The notes beneath the pieces were generated by a model that was given only the letters and a program-made list of their open reading frames with translations, was not told the origin of the DNA and ran no database searches. Shown piece after piece: positions 49,533 through 58,543 of a DNA stretch of 64,000 bases. Within the stretch, counting starts at the first letter, position 1. Every line of letters begins with the position of its first letter. This DNA comes from Acidimicrobiales bacterium (GTDB lineage Bacteria > Actinomycetota > Acidimicrobiia > Acidimicrobiales > AC-14): contig JAODBK010000100.1 in the NCBI GenBank assembly GCA_025463925.1, positions 1 to 64,000 of the forward strand. The letters are read 5' to 3'. The position numbers were made by a program, and so were the translations under genes.

Positions 49533-51586
49533 CCTGGGCGGTCGGCATCGACGTCGGCGGGACGTTCACCGACGCGGTCGCGATCGGCGACGGGGGACGG
49601 GCCTGGCGGGAAAAGGCGCCGACGACACCCGACGACCTCACCGACGGCGTCCTCGACGCCCTGCGTCGCGTTGCCGATGCCGCGGGTCGGCCGCTCGCCG
49701 AGATGCTGGCCGCCACCAGACGGTTCGGGCTCGGGACGACCGCAGTCACCAACGTGTTGGCCTCTCGGCGTGGGCGAACGGTTGGCTTGCTGACGACGGC
49801 CGGGTTCGAGGATCTGTTGCCGTTCGCCCGCGGCCGGCTCGTCGTCGAGGATGGCTGGCTGGCGCCACCCGAACCGCTGGTGTCCCGCGATCGGATCATC
49901 GGAATCGACGAGCGCATCGACCGGCGCGGCCAAGTGCTGCGGCCGCTCGCCACCGAGGAGGTGGTGGCCGCCGGGCGCCAGCTTGTCGAAGCGGGCGCCG
50001 AGGCACTGGCGGTGTCGTTCCTGTGGTCGTGTGTCGAACCGAGCCATGAGTTGGCCGCAGTGGAGGCGTTGGCCACGGCGGTTCCCGACGTCAGCATCAC
50101 CGCCGGCTCGGCGCTGCACCCCGTCATCCGCGAGTACGAGCGAACGATGGTCGCGGTCCTCAACGCGTATGCCGGTGGCGCGCTGACCGGTGTCGACCGA
50201 CTGGTGTCGGTGCTGAGTGACCTGGGCCTGCGCGCACCTGTACTGCTCGTGCACTCGGGTGGTGGCGCCATCGGATTGGCCGAGGCGCGCCGGGCGCCGC
50301 TGACCCTCGTTGAGTCGGGTCCCGCCGCCGGTGTGGCCGCGGCGGCCGCGTTGGCGATGAGCGCAGGGGTCGAGCGCGTCGTCACGTGCGACATGGGTGG
50401 GACGTCGGTCGACGTGGCGGTTGTGTGCGACGGGGAGCCGGCGCGGCGCGCGCGAGGCGAGCTGATGGGGTTCTGGACCGCGGTGCCGACGGTCGACGTG
50501 GAGTCGATCGGCGCGGGTGGGGGTTCGATCGCATGGGCCGACGCCCGCGGCATGTTGCAGGTGGGCCCCCACTCGGCCGGCGCCCGGCCCGGCCCGGCGT
50601 GCTACGGGCACGGTGGCACGGAACCGACGGTGACCGACGCGCTGGTCGTACTCGGATACCTCGACCCGCAATGCTTCCTCGGCGGAAAGATGCGACTCGA
50701 CGCCGGAGCCGCGTCACGCGCGTGCGCCACGCTCGGCGAACGCTTCGAATTGGACGGTGAGGAGACGGCGTGGGGGATCCGCCAAGTTGCCCTGGCGGGC
50801 ATGGTCCGCATGGTGCGGGGCCGGCTGGCGGCGCGGGGGCTTGACCCCGCCACGTTCTCACTGCTCGCATTCGGCGGCGGCGGCGCGCTCTTCGCGGCCG
50901 ACATCGCATCCGCGGTGGGCATCCCGCGCGTCCTCGTGCCCGAGCTGGCCTCGGTCCTGTCGGCCACTGGTGCCGCGACGATCGGGGTGCGGCGCGAGCG
51001 TTTGCGTTCGCTCTCGGCGACGCTTCCCATCGAGCCGCAGCTGATCGAGAAGGTTGTGGCCGAGCTCGCCGGTCAAGTCGAGACCGATCTCCTGGCCGAT
51101 GGCATAGCGCTGGCTGAGCACGTGATCGAGCTCGAAGCCGATCTGCGATTCAAGCGCCAGACGGCCGAACTCACGGTGCCTCTGGGCGCTGACCTCGCCG
51201 TGCCTCTGGGCGGTGATCTCGACGCGGCCTTCCGAGCCGAGTACGCGAGCCGTTACGGAGAAGGGGCGCTGGCTCGCGGCGCGCCGGTCGAGCTCGTGAC
51301 ATTGCGGGCGGTCGGGCGCGGGCCGTCATTGCCGTCGCCGTTCGCCTCGATCCCGACGACGGGCGAACTCCCGGCCGCGGCGTCGGTGCGCGGCATCCGC
51401 TTGGACCGTCGGGACAGCTCACGTCGGCCGACCGCGTGCCGAAGTCTCGACGAGCTCGCGACGGGCGAGCGCTTCGCCGGACCGGTGGTGCTGGACGGCC
51501 GCGACACGACGGTGTGGGTGCCACCTGGCGCGACCGTGGCACGCGACGACGAACGGATGCTCGTGATCGAGGTGGGCGGTGGCTGA
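49529..51586 (+). CDS. hyuA: Hydantoinase/oxoprolinase family subunit A
   Basis: The 685-residue protein begins VGIDVGGTFTDAVAIGDGGRAWREKAPTTP, the ATPase-like N-terminal domain, and has DMGGTSVDVAVVCDGEPARRA, SIGAGGGSIAWADARGMLQVGPHSAGARPGPACYGHGG and LAFGGGGALFAADIA. These are the conserved blocks of N-methylhydantoinase A, 5-oxoprolinase and acetone/acetophenone carboxylase subunits. The family hydrolyses or carboxylates with ATP. No small third subunit of acetone carboxylase is present, favouring ATP-dependent lactam/hydantoin opening. It overlaps hyuB by eight bases. Confidence 0.93.
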   Translation: MTWAVGIDVGGTFTDAVAIGDGGRAWREKAPTTPDDLTDGVLDALRRVADAAGRPLAEMLAATRRFGLGTTAVTNVLASRRGRTVGLLTTAGFEDLLPFARGRLVVEDGWLAPPEPLVSRDRIIGIDERIDRRGQVLRPLATEEVVAAGRQLVEAGAEALAVSFLWSCVEPSHELAAVEALATAVPDVSITAGSALHPVIREYERTMVAVLNAYAGGALTGVDRLVSVLSDLGLRAPVLLVHSGGGAIGLAEARRAPLTLVESGPAAGVAAAAALAMSAGVERVVTCDMGGTSVDVAVVCDGEPARRARGELMGFWTAVPTVDVESIGAGGGSIAWADARGMLQVGPHSAGARPGPACYGHGGTEPTVTDALVVLGYLDPQCFLGGKMRLDAGAASRACATLGERFELDGEETAWGIRQVALAGMVRMVRGRLAARGLDPATFSLLAFGGGGALFAADIASAVGIPRVLVPELASVLSATGAATIGVRRERLRSLSATLPIEPQLIEKVVAELAGQVETDLLADGIALAEHVIELEADLRFKRQTAELTVPLGADLAVPLGGDLDAAFRAEYASRYGEGALARGAPVELVTLRAVGRGPSLPSPFASIPTTGELPAAASVRGIRLDRRDSSRRPTACRSLDELATGERFAGPVVLDGRDTTVWVPPGATVARDDERMLVIEVGGG

Positions 51587-53675
51587 GCTCGACCCGATCA
51601 GCCTCGAGCTCCTCCGGCATCGACTTGAATCGATCGCCGAGGAGGCGGCCGCGACCATCGAGCGCACTGCGATCAGCCCGGTCGTCACCGAAGGCAAGGA
51701 CTACTCGGCCACGTTGCTCGATGGCGCCGGGCGGCTCATCGCGGGGGGCGGCACCATCGCCTATCACTGGCGGGCCGCGTCGCACGCGGTCGAATGCACG
51801 CTGGCTCGCCATCGCGGCACCATCCAGGCCGGCGACGTCTTTCTCGCCAACGACCCGCACCACGGCGGTGGGCTCCACCCCCAAGACGTCATGGTCCAGC
51901 GCCCGATCTTCGCGTCCGGCGAGCTGGTGGCGTGGGTCGCCCTGTCGGCTCACATGATGGATGTCGGTGGCATGGCCCCTGGGTCGTTCGCGCCGGCCGC
52001 CACCGAGTGCTACCAGGAGGCCATCCGCTTGCCGCCGGTGCGGCTCTTTCGTGCCGGCGTCGAGGTGTCAGACGTGTGGGACGTCTTCCTCAACAACGTG
52101 CGCCTGCCCGACCTCGTCGGGATGGATCTCCGCAGTCTCGTCGCCGGCGCGCACGTGGCGGCCGAGCGTCTTGCCGCGGTGGTCGAGGCAATGGGCTCCG
52201 ACGAATTCCGGATGGGCGTCGACGGGCTCTGCCTTCTCTCCGAGCAAGAACTGCGGCGTCGGATCGCGACGCTCGAGGACGGCTCGTACCGGGCCACGAC
52301 GTGGACCGAGTGGGAGGACGCCTTCCTGCCGGTGGCCTGCTCGCTCACGGTCGACGGGGATCGACTGATCTTCGATTACGAGGGCACCGCGGCTCAAGCA
52401 CCCCACTTCTTCAACACCAAGCCGTTCATCGTGGAGAGCGCGATCATGACCCGCCTCAGCGCCCTGCTCGCGCCCGATCTTCCGTACACCCACGGGCTGT
52501 TCGCCGCCATCGAGCTGCGTTGTCCCGAGGCCAGCTTGGTCGACAGCCGACCGCCCGCTCCGATCGCAGCTGCCCACATCCACGTCGCCCTCAACGCCGC
52601 CGAAGCGGCGTTGCAGTGCGTCCGGCTGGCGGTCGGCGCGTCACCGAACGCGCCGGCGCGCGAGCGCCTGACGGGCTGGGGCGGGTCGACTGCGCTCGGC
52701 CTGTCGGTGTGGGCCGGGACCGGCTTCGACGGGGTGTTCGACACGTGGATCATGCTCGACGGGAGCTGGCCGGGCAGCTCGGCCGGGTCTCACCATGACG
52801 GGCTCGACCTCTCGTCCACCCTCGTGGGCTCCGACGCCCGGGCGACGTTCCAGGATGTTGAGATCCTCGAGGCGTGGTATCCGATGCTCATCACGGGCAA
52901 GCGACCGCGACCGGGGAAGAACGGCGTCGGTGCCTGGCGCTCGGGCGGCGGTTGCCAGATGGGACTCACGCCCCATGGCGCCGAACGCCTGACCGGCGAG
53001 ATGCTGGCGTCGCGGCAATGGCTGCCGTTGCCGGGCGCGGCCGGCGGGTCTCCGGGTGCGACGACCGCGCTCACTCTTCGTCGCTCGAGTGGGACGGAAG
53101 AGGCGGTGTCGACCAGCGCCTCTGGCGTCGTGATCGAAGCGGGTGACGTGTTCGAGTTCGCGTGCGCGTCGGGTGGTGGGTTCGGCGATCCCCTTGACCG
53201 CGACCCGGGCGACGTCGTGGCGGACGTGGCCGAGGGCCGCATCACCGAGGAGGACGGGCTTCAGCTCTACGGGGTCGTCGTCGACGCGATCGGCGCGGTC
53301 GACATTGCCGCGACAGAAGCAGGTCGGGATCAGACGCGCCACGGCCGTCTCCGCCGTGCCTTCCCGCCCGTGATGCCAGTGGCCGACGACGTGGCCGTCC
53401 CCGACGCCGAGCCGAGACGGCTGTACCCCGGCGTCGCGCAGCGCGGCGCCATTGCCGTGGCCGAGGCGAGCGGGGCGCCGCTCGCGATCGCGCCTCGGCA
53501 CTGGACCGACGGTTGCCCATTTCTCGAGGAGCCGTACCGGGCCGAAGGACCTGCTGTCGTCGTACGAACCTGGCTCGATCCGCGCACGGGCCGAGCCCTT
53601 CACGTCGACGTCGTACCGGCCGGCGCGGCGCGGGCCTTTGAAGTCATGCCATTTCGATGGGTCAGCGCCTCGTGA
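51579..53675 (+). CDS. hyuB: Hydantoinase/oxoprolinase family subunit B
   Basis: A 698-residue HyuB protein from GTG 51579: DPISLELLRHRLESIAEEAAATIERTAISPVVTEGKDYSATLLDGAGRLIAGGGT, FLANDPHHGGGLHPQDVMVQRPIF (conserved NDP-x-x-GG-H-x-x-D), and toward the end FEFACASGGGFGDPLDRDPGDVVADVAEGRITEE, the standard glycine-rich segment. The last 100 residues (from about 590) are extra relative to short homologues. It forms the HyuAB complex with the previous product. The substrate here is unknown. Confidence 0.93.
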   Translation: MAELDPISLELLRHRLESIAEEAAATIERTAISPVVTEGKDYSATLLDGAGRLIAGGGTIAYHWRAASHAVECTLARHRGTIQAGDVFLANDPHHGGGLHPQDVMVQRPIFASGELVAWVALSAHMMDVGGMAPGSFAPAATECYQEAIRLPPVRLFRAGVEVSDVWDVFLNNVRLPDLVGMDLRSLVAGAHVAAERLAAVVEAMGSDEFRMGVDGLCLLSEQELRRRIATLEDGSYRATTWTEWEDAFLPVACSLTVDGDRLIFDYEGTAAQAPHFFNTKPFIVESAIMTRLSALLAPDLPYTHGLFAAIELRCPEASLVDSRPPAPIAAAHIHVALNAAEAALQCVRLAVGASPNAPARERLTGWGGSTALGLSVWAGTGFDGVFDTWIMLDGSWPGSSAGSHHDGLDLSSTLVGSDARATFQDVEILEAWYPMLITGKRPRPGKNGVGAWRSGGGCQMGLTPHGAERLTGEMLASRQWLPLPGAAGGSPGATTALTLRRSSGTEEAVSTSASGVVIEAGDVFEFACASGGGFGDPLDRDPGDVVADVAEGRITEEDGLQLYGVVVDAIGAVDIAATEAGRDQTRHGRLRRAFPPVMPVADDVAVPDAEPRRLYPGVAQRGAIAVAEASGAPLAIAPRHWTDGCPFLEEPYRAEGPAVVVRTWLDPRTGRALHVDVVPAGAARAFEVMPFRWVSAS

Positions 53676-55144
53676 GTGGCGGGATCGAGGCGCTGGCCGC
53701 CGAGCAATCGGCACGGGTGGCGCTCGTTTGCGAGGACCAACGCGTCACCTACGGGGAGCTCGACGCGGCCGTGAACCGCATGGCGCACGCGTACCAGCGC
53801 GCCGGCGTCGGGCCCGGTGATCGTGTCGCGGTCATGGCCCACAACCGCCCGGAGCTGTTCGCGGCCTGGAACGGCGCGGCCCGGCTGGGCGCGCTGGTCG
53901 TCCCCGTCGGCTACCGGTCGACGGCCGACGAGGTCGCGTACCTCGTCGAGGACTCGGGCGCCGCGGTCCTCGTCCACGACTGCGCTGACGTGGTCGACAC
54001 CGCATCCTTTTCTGGATCGCTTCGCGCCGTCTGGTCGCTCGACGATCCCGAGCTCGAGCGGGGACCGGCCACGCCGCCGACGCCAGACTTCGTGGGCGCG
54101 ACGGTGGCGACGATGAACTACACGTCTGGGACGAGCGGGCGACCCAAGGGCATCGAGCGGGCCGTGCCAGTACCGACCAGCGAGTACCCGGGCAACGCGT
54201 TCATGCGGTTCTGGGGCTTCGACGCCAACGACGTCCACCTGCTCTGCGGACCCGCTTACCACACCGCGCCCGGCAGCTACGCGCAGATGCACCTGATGGA
54301 GGGCGCAACGGTCGTCATCATGACGCGCTTCGATGCCGACGCCTGCCTCGCACTGATCGAGCGCGAGCGCGTGACAACGACGCACATGGTGCCGGCCAAC
54401 TTCATCCGTATCCTCGCCGTCGACTGGAGCACCTACGACCGGGCGAGCATTCGCAAGGTCCTGCACGCGGCCGCACCGTGCCCGGTCGCGGTGAAGCGGC
54501 GCATCATGGACGTGTTCCCGCCGGACTCGGTGTGGGAGTACTTCGGCATGAGCGAGGGGATGGGTACGGTCATCTCGCCTGACGAGTGGCTGGCCCATCC
54601 TGGAAGCGTGGGCCGGCCCTTCCCTGGCGTCGACGTCGTCGTTCTCGACGACGACGGGCGGCCCGCCGAGCCGGGGGAGATCGGGTTGATCTATGTCTCC
54701 ACCGTCCCCGGCTATCCGGGCTTCCGCTACCACAACGCACCGGAGAAGAGCGACGCCGCTTGGCGCGACGGCCACTACACCGTCGGCGACCTCGGCTGGC
54801 TCGACGGTGACGGGTACCTCTTCATCGCCGACCGACGAACCGACCTCGTCATCAGCGGCGGCGTGAACATCTACCCGGCTGAGGTCGAGCAGGCGCTGGC
54901 CGAGCACCCTGACGTCGTCGACACCGCGGTCTTCGGATTGCCCGACGAGCAGATGGGCCAGTTCGTCCACGCGATCGTCGAGCTGCGCCCGGGCTCACCG
55001 CACGACGCCGGCGCGCTGGTGGAGTGGTTGCGACCGCGGCTGGCCGCGTTCAAGCTCCCCCGCACGATCGAGTTCGTCGACGAGCTTCCGCGTGAGCCGA
55101 CCGGCAAGGTTCGCAAACGCGAGCTGCGCGAGGCGCGCCTCTAG
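53657..55144 (+). CDS. Acyl-CoA synthetase (CaiC/FadD-like)
   Basis: A 495-residue ANL ligase: NYTSGTSGRPKGIERA (ATP loop), LLCGPAYHTAPGSYAQMHLMEGATVVIM, EYFGMSEGMG, YTVGDLGWLDGDGYLFIADRRTDLVISGGVNIYPAEVEQ and catalytic lysine in PREPTGKVRK. ATG 53657 lies within hyuB; GTG 53672 would give a four-base overlap and is an alternative. It is the last gene of the rightward operon and the third CoA ligase of clusters 4 and 5 combined with ATP-loop intact. It probably charges a product released by the amidases. Confidence 0.9.
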   Translation: MGQRLVSGGIEALAAEQSARVALVCEDQRVTYGELDAAVNRMAHAYQRAGVGPGDRVAVMAHNRPELFAAWNGAARLGALVVPVGYRSTADEVAYLVEDSGAAVLVHDCADVVDTASFSGSLRAVWSLDDPELERGPATPPTPDFVGATVATMNYTSGTSGRPKGIERAVPVPTSEYPGNAFMRFWGFDANDVHLLCGPAYHTAPGSYAQMHLMEGATVVIMTRFDADACLALIERERVTTTHMVPANFIRILAVDWSTYDRASIRKVLHAAAPCPVAVKRRIMDVFPPDSVWEYFGMSEGMGTVISPDEWLAHPGSVGRPFPGVDVVVLDDDGRPAEPGEIGLIYVSTVPGYPGFRYHNAPEKSDAAWRDGHYTVGDLGWLDGDGYLFIADRRTDLVISGGVNIYPAEVEQALAEHPDVVDTAVFGLPDEQMGQFVHAIVELRPGSPHDAGALVEWLRPRLAAFKLPRTIEFVDELPREPTGKVRKRELREARL

Positions 55145-55147
55145 CGG

Positions 55148-55169
55148 GCCATCGCATGGCCGCGATGGT
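55148..55169. terminator. Short hairpin between convergent operons
   Basis: CCATCGC-ATGGCC-GCGATGG, 7-bp perfect stem extended by a G-U pair, filling the 24-base gap between the CoA ligase stop and the convergent fused dehydrogenase. Could terminate in both directions. Confidence 0.45.
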
Positions 55170-57292
55170 CAGGGGTCGCGGGGTAGGCCGAGGAGGCGCT
55201 CGGCCAGGACGTTGCGCTGGATCTCACTCGTGCCGCCTGCGATCGTGAGGCAGCGGGTGAGGAGCACGCCATCGATCCAGCCCTTGGCCCGCCCGTCGTT
55301 CGCAATCCCCTCGGAGCCGACCAGGTCGAGGCCCAACTCCTCAACGCGTTGGTCGTGCTCGGCCGATAACAGCTTGCGGATGCTGGCTTCAGGTCCTGGG
55401 GCCGCGCCCGCGAGGGCGCGGACCGCGGCGCGATGGCCGAGGATTGCGAGGCCGTGTGCTTCGGCGACGAGCGCGCCGACCTGATCGAGCACGAGGGAGT
55501 CCGCGGTCAGGTCGAGCTGGGCCACGATCCGTAGCAGTCCCTCCAAGCCTTTGCCGAGGGACGAGCCGCGGCCCATGGTGATGCGCTCGTTGCCAAGCGT
55601 CGTCCGCCCGACCCGCCAGCCGTCGTCGATCTGGCCGACGACGCAGTCGTCCGGGACGAACACGTCGGAGAGGAAGACCTCGTTGAACGTCGCCCTCCCG
55701 GTCAGCTCGCGCAACGGCCGTACATCGACTCCTGGTGCGCGCATGTCGACGATGAAACAGGTGAGGCCGAGGTGGCGGGCCGCGGTTGCGTCGCTGCGGG
55801 CCAAGCACATGCCCCAGTCGGCGACTTCGGCGAGTGACGTCCACACTTTCTGGCCGGTGAGGCGCCACCCGCCTTCCACCGATGACGCCTTGGTGGAGAG
55901 CGAGGCCAGGTCAGAGCCCGCGCCCGGTTCGCTGAACAGCTGGCACCACGCGGCCTCGCCCAGCAAGGTCGGGCCGATCCAGCGCTCTTGTTGCTGGGGC
56001 GTGCCGTGGGTTATCAGGGTCGGCACGACCCACATGCCAACAAGCAGGTCGGGCCGTCGGATACCGGCCTGCCGCAACTCTTCATCAATGACGACCTGCT
56101 CGACTGCCGAGGCGCCTCGACCCCACGGCCGCGGCCATTCGGGCACGAGGTAGCCGGTCTCGGCCAGCCGCCGTCGGACCTCGACCGGTTCGCAGTTGTC
56201 GATCTCCGCGACCAGTGCCCGGACCTCGACGCGGCGCTCGTCTGCGTCAGCCGGCAGGCCGACGGCCAGCGATCGTCGTTCGCCGGCCAAGGCGTGGGCG
56301 GCCGCCCGGCGCCGCCAGCGGCGGGCACCGCCGAGCATCTGTCGGGTCGCGACTGCCCGCCGCAAATAGAGGTGGGCATCGTGCTCCCACGTGTAGCCGA
56401 GTCCACCCAGCACTTGGATGCAGCCCTTGGCACACTCGACCGCGGCGTCGAGCGCGATCGCGGTGGCGGCCGCGACCGCGAGGGTCGCGCCAGGTTCATC
56501 TTCGGCCTGGGCGTGGGCCGCGTCCCACGCGGCGGCTCGGGCCAACTCGGCCGCCACGAGCATGTCCGCACATCGGTGCTTCACCGCCTGGAACTGGCCG
56601 ATGGGCCGGCCGAACTGCTCGCGCGTCCGTGCGTGGTCGGCCGCAGTGGTGACGCACCACCTCGCCACGCCCGCAGCCTCAGCCGACGCGAGCACGGCGA
56701 CCGTGTCGCTGACGTCATCGTCGTTGACACCCTTGAGCAGCTGATCCCCGGTCACCCGGACGCCATCGAGGTGGACGGCGGCCACGGCGCGGGTCAGGTC
56801 GAGTCCGGGCCGCACGTCGACCCGCACGCCTTCGTCGGCGTCCTCGACGACGGCCCACATCTCATCGCCATCGGGGTCCACACCGCCGAGGACCAGCGTG
56901 CCGCGCGCCCCGAGCACGACGTCAGCCGATCCGTCCGCCCGCAGCCCGCCTGGTCCGCCGGTCCGGAAGACGACACCGCTCGTGTCCAGCGCGATCGCGG
57001 CGGGCCCGTCGGGCAGAGACACACCGCTTCGCGACGCGAGGCGGTGCGCGACCATCGTCGGCAGCAGCGGGCCCGGTGCCAGCGCGCGACCCGCCTCCTC
57101 GAGGACCACGGCTGCCTCTGGCAGCTCGAGCCGGTGCCAGTCGAGCGTGAGGAGTTCGTCCCAAAAGACGGGCAATGTGTTGCTCGGCTGCTCGATTGTT
57201 GCCCGTGCCGCCGTTGCCGCGCCCCGAGCAAGCAACCAGCGCTCGGCCACGCGATGCAGCTCGACGTGCTCGTCGCTGAGACCGAGTGTCAT
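55169..57292 (-). CDS. Fused double acyl-CoA dehydrogenase (FadE34-like)
   Basis: The 707-residue protein carries two ACAD modules. Residues 1-345 match the beta-type subunit (REQFGRPIGQFQAVKHRCADM, QVLGGLGYTWEHDAHLYLRRA) and residues 360-707 the alpha type (LFSEPGAGSDLASLS, GQKVWTSLAEVADWGMCLARS, IAGGTSEIQRNVLAERLLGLPR). The length and layout are those of mycobacterial FadE34/ChsE3, a single-chain version of the heterotetrameric dehydrogenases. The order beta-alpha is the same as in the separate genes at 42166 and 43143. ATG 57292 overlaps the amidohydrolase stop (ATGA). Confidence 0.9.
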   Translation of the reverse strand: MTLGLSDEHVELHRVAERWLLARGAATAARATIEQPSNTLPVFWDELLTLDWHRLELPEAAVVLEEAGRALAPGPLLPTMVAHRLASRSGVSLPDGPAAIALDTSGVVFRTGGPGGLRADGSADVVLGARGTLVLGGVDPDGDEMWAVVEDADEGVRVDVRPGLDLTRAVAAVHLDGVRVTGDQLLKGVNDDDVSDTVAVLASAEAAGVARWCVTTAADHARTREQFGRPIGQFQAVKHRCADMLVAAELARAAAWDAAHAQAEDEPGATLAVAAATAIALDAAVECAKGCIQVLGGLGYTWEHDAHLYLRRAVATRQMLGGARRWRRRAAAHALAGERRSLAVGLPADADERRVEVRALVAEIDNCEPVEVRRRLAETGYLVPEWPRPWGRGASAVEQVVIDEELRQAGIRRPDLLVGMWVVPTLITHGTPQQQERWIGPTLLGEAAWCQLFSEPGAGSDLASLSTKASSVEGGWRLTGQKVWTSLAEVADWGMCLARSDATAARHLGLTCFIVDMRAPGVDVRPLRELTGRATFNEVFLSDVFVPDDCVVGQIDDGWRVGRTTLGNERITMGRGSSLGKGLEGLLRIVAQLDLTADSLVLDQVGALVAEAHGLAILGHRAAVRALAGAAPGPEASIRKLLSAEHDQRVEELGLDLVGSEGIANDGRAKGWIDGVLLTRCLTIAGGTSEIQRNVLAERLLGLPRDP

Positions 57293-58446
57293 GCCCGTTC
57301 CACGCCGTAGAGGCCGGCGCCGTTGTCGAACAGGACCTTCGCCCGCACCGACTCGGGTTGGTTGCCCAGCGCCCGTTCAATCGCGACCGCCACGTCGTCA
57401 CCGACGAGGGAAGTGGGGTGTGGGAAGTCGGTCTCGAACAGAACGTTGTCCGGTCCGATCAGGTCGAGCAGCCGGGACGGCCCGATCTGCTCGAACCAGA
57501 ACGTGCTGTACACCTGGCGCCGGAAGTACTCGCTTGGCAACAGGTCGAGCTCGGGTCGCTCGCGGGCCACGCCGTCGTGGACGAAATGGTGATCGAGCGA
57601 TTCGAGGCAGAAGGGGATCCAGCCGATGCCGCTTTCCACCAACACGAAGCGCAGTTCGGGAAAGCGGGCCAGCACGCCGGATGTGAGGAGATCAGCGAGG
57701 TGACGCGCGCTGTCCAAGAAGACGGCCGTGGTGGCCCGTACGTGGGTCACGGCCATGCCCTCGCGACGAACGCGGGCCGGCTCAACCTGGTCGCGCAAGT
57801 CACCGCCACCGGCGTGGAGGCTCACGACCATCCGGTGCGCCTGCGCGGCTGCCCAGACCGGATCCCAGTGCGAATCGGAAAGGTGGGGCTCACCCCAGTC
57901 ATGGGGCGCACCGGTGAAGAGAAGGCCGCGATGGCCCGCGGATGCGACGCGCTCGATCTCGGCGACCGCCGCAGGCACGTCCCAGTAGGGGATGGCCGCC
58001 ACCGGAATCAGCCGGGCCGCGTCAGCCGCGCACCAGTCGATGAGGAAGTCGTTGTAGGCCCGCACGCACTCCATGGCGAGGTCGGGGTCGTCGAGGACCC
58101 GGTAACGCTCGGAGCCGAGCCCCCCGACGTTGGGGTAGAGGACGGCGGCGGCGATGCCGACTCGGTCCATGCCGGTCAGCCGGGCGCGTGGGTCGTGGGC
58201 TGCGGGGTGAACCTCGGCGAACGTCGGTGGCGTGGATGGGAACGGCTTGCGCCAGCCGGCCGACGCGCCGCCCGAGACCGGCCCGAGGCACATGTCGCCC
58301 GTGAACCACTGCTCGCGCTGCGAGGGCGCATCCCATGCGACGTGAGGGACGCGGTCGCCCCACCGTCGGGAGACCCGGCTGACCCAGAGGTCCGGTGGCT
58401 CGGTGACGTGGGCGTCGCTGTCGAAGACGGGATGAACCTGCTTCAT
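57289..58446 (-). CDS. Amidohydrolase-2 family protein
   Basis: A 385-residue COG2159 enzyme starting VFDSDAHVTEPPDLWVSRV (D-x-H-x-x-E), with SLHAGGGD, FVLVESGIGWIPFCLESLDHHF and LFETDFPHPTSL (catalytic Asp). The ESGIGWIPF segment is shared with the product of 40934-42154, so the two are close paralogues. ATG 58446 is chosen because the domain begins right there; the open frame further upstream is antisense to lacI. It is first in the leftward unit with the fused dehydrogenase and divergent from lacI. Confidence 0.87.
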   Translation of the reverse strand: MKQVHPVFDSDAHVTEPPDLWVSRVSRRWGDRVPHVAWDAPSQREQWFTGDMCLGPVSGGASAGWRKPFPSTPPTFAEVHPAAHDPRARLTGMDRVGIAAAVLYPNVGGLGSERYRVLDDPDLAMECVRAYNDFLIDWCAADAARLIPVAAIPYWDVPAAVAEIERVASAGHRGLLFTGAPHDWGEPHLSDSHWDPVWAAAQAHRMVVSLHAGGGDLRDQVEPARVRREGMAVTHVRATTAVFLDSARHLADLLTSGVLARFPELRFVLVESGIGWIPFCLESLDHHFVHDGVARERPELDLLPSEYFRRQVYSTFWFEQIGPSRLLDLIGPDNVLFETDFPHPTSLVGDDVAVAIERALGNQPESVRAKVLFDNGAGLYGVERA

Positions 58447-58468
58447 GACTCCCCAACCAGCGCTGAAA

Positions 58469-58484
58469 TAGAAAACGCTTGCTA
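58469..58484. promoter_or_regulatory. LacI-type operator candidate C
   Basis: TAGAAAACGCTTGCTA in the gap between the amidohydrolase and lacI starts, placed to repress both. Confidence 0.6.
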
Positions 58485-58499
58485 ACGAACGTCTTTCTA
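58484..58499. promoter_or_regulatory. LacI-type half-site adjoining candidate C
   Basis: AACGAACGTCTTTCTA: the right half (CGTCTTTCTA) matches the operator, the left half does not. It directly abuts site C. Confidence 0.35.
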
Positions 58500-58543
58500 C
58501 ACGATCTCCGAGCCGCTCGTGATGCGCCGTACCATCGGCGGCG

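Noticed and set aside
49529-53675. Acetone or acetophenone carboxylase
   Set aside because: HyuA/HyuB-type subunits are present but no small gamma subunit or other carboxylase component, so I kept the hydantoinase/oxoprolinase family name.
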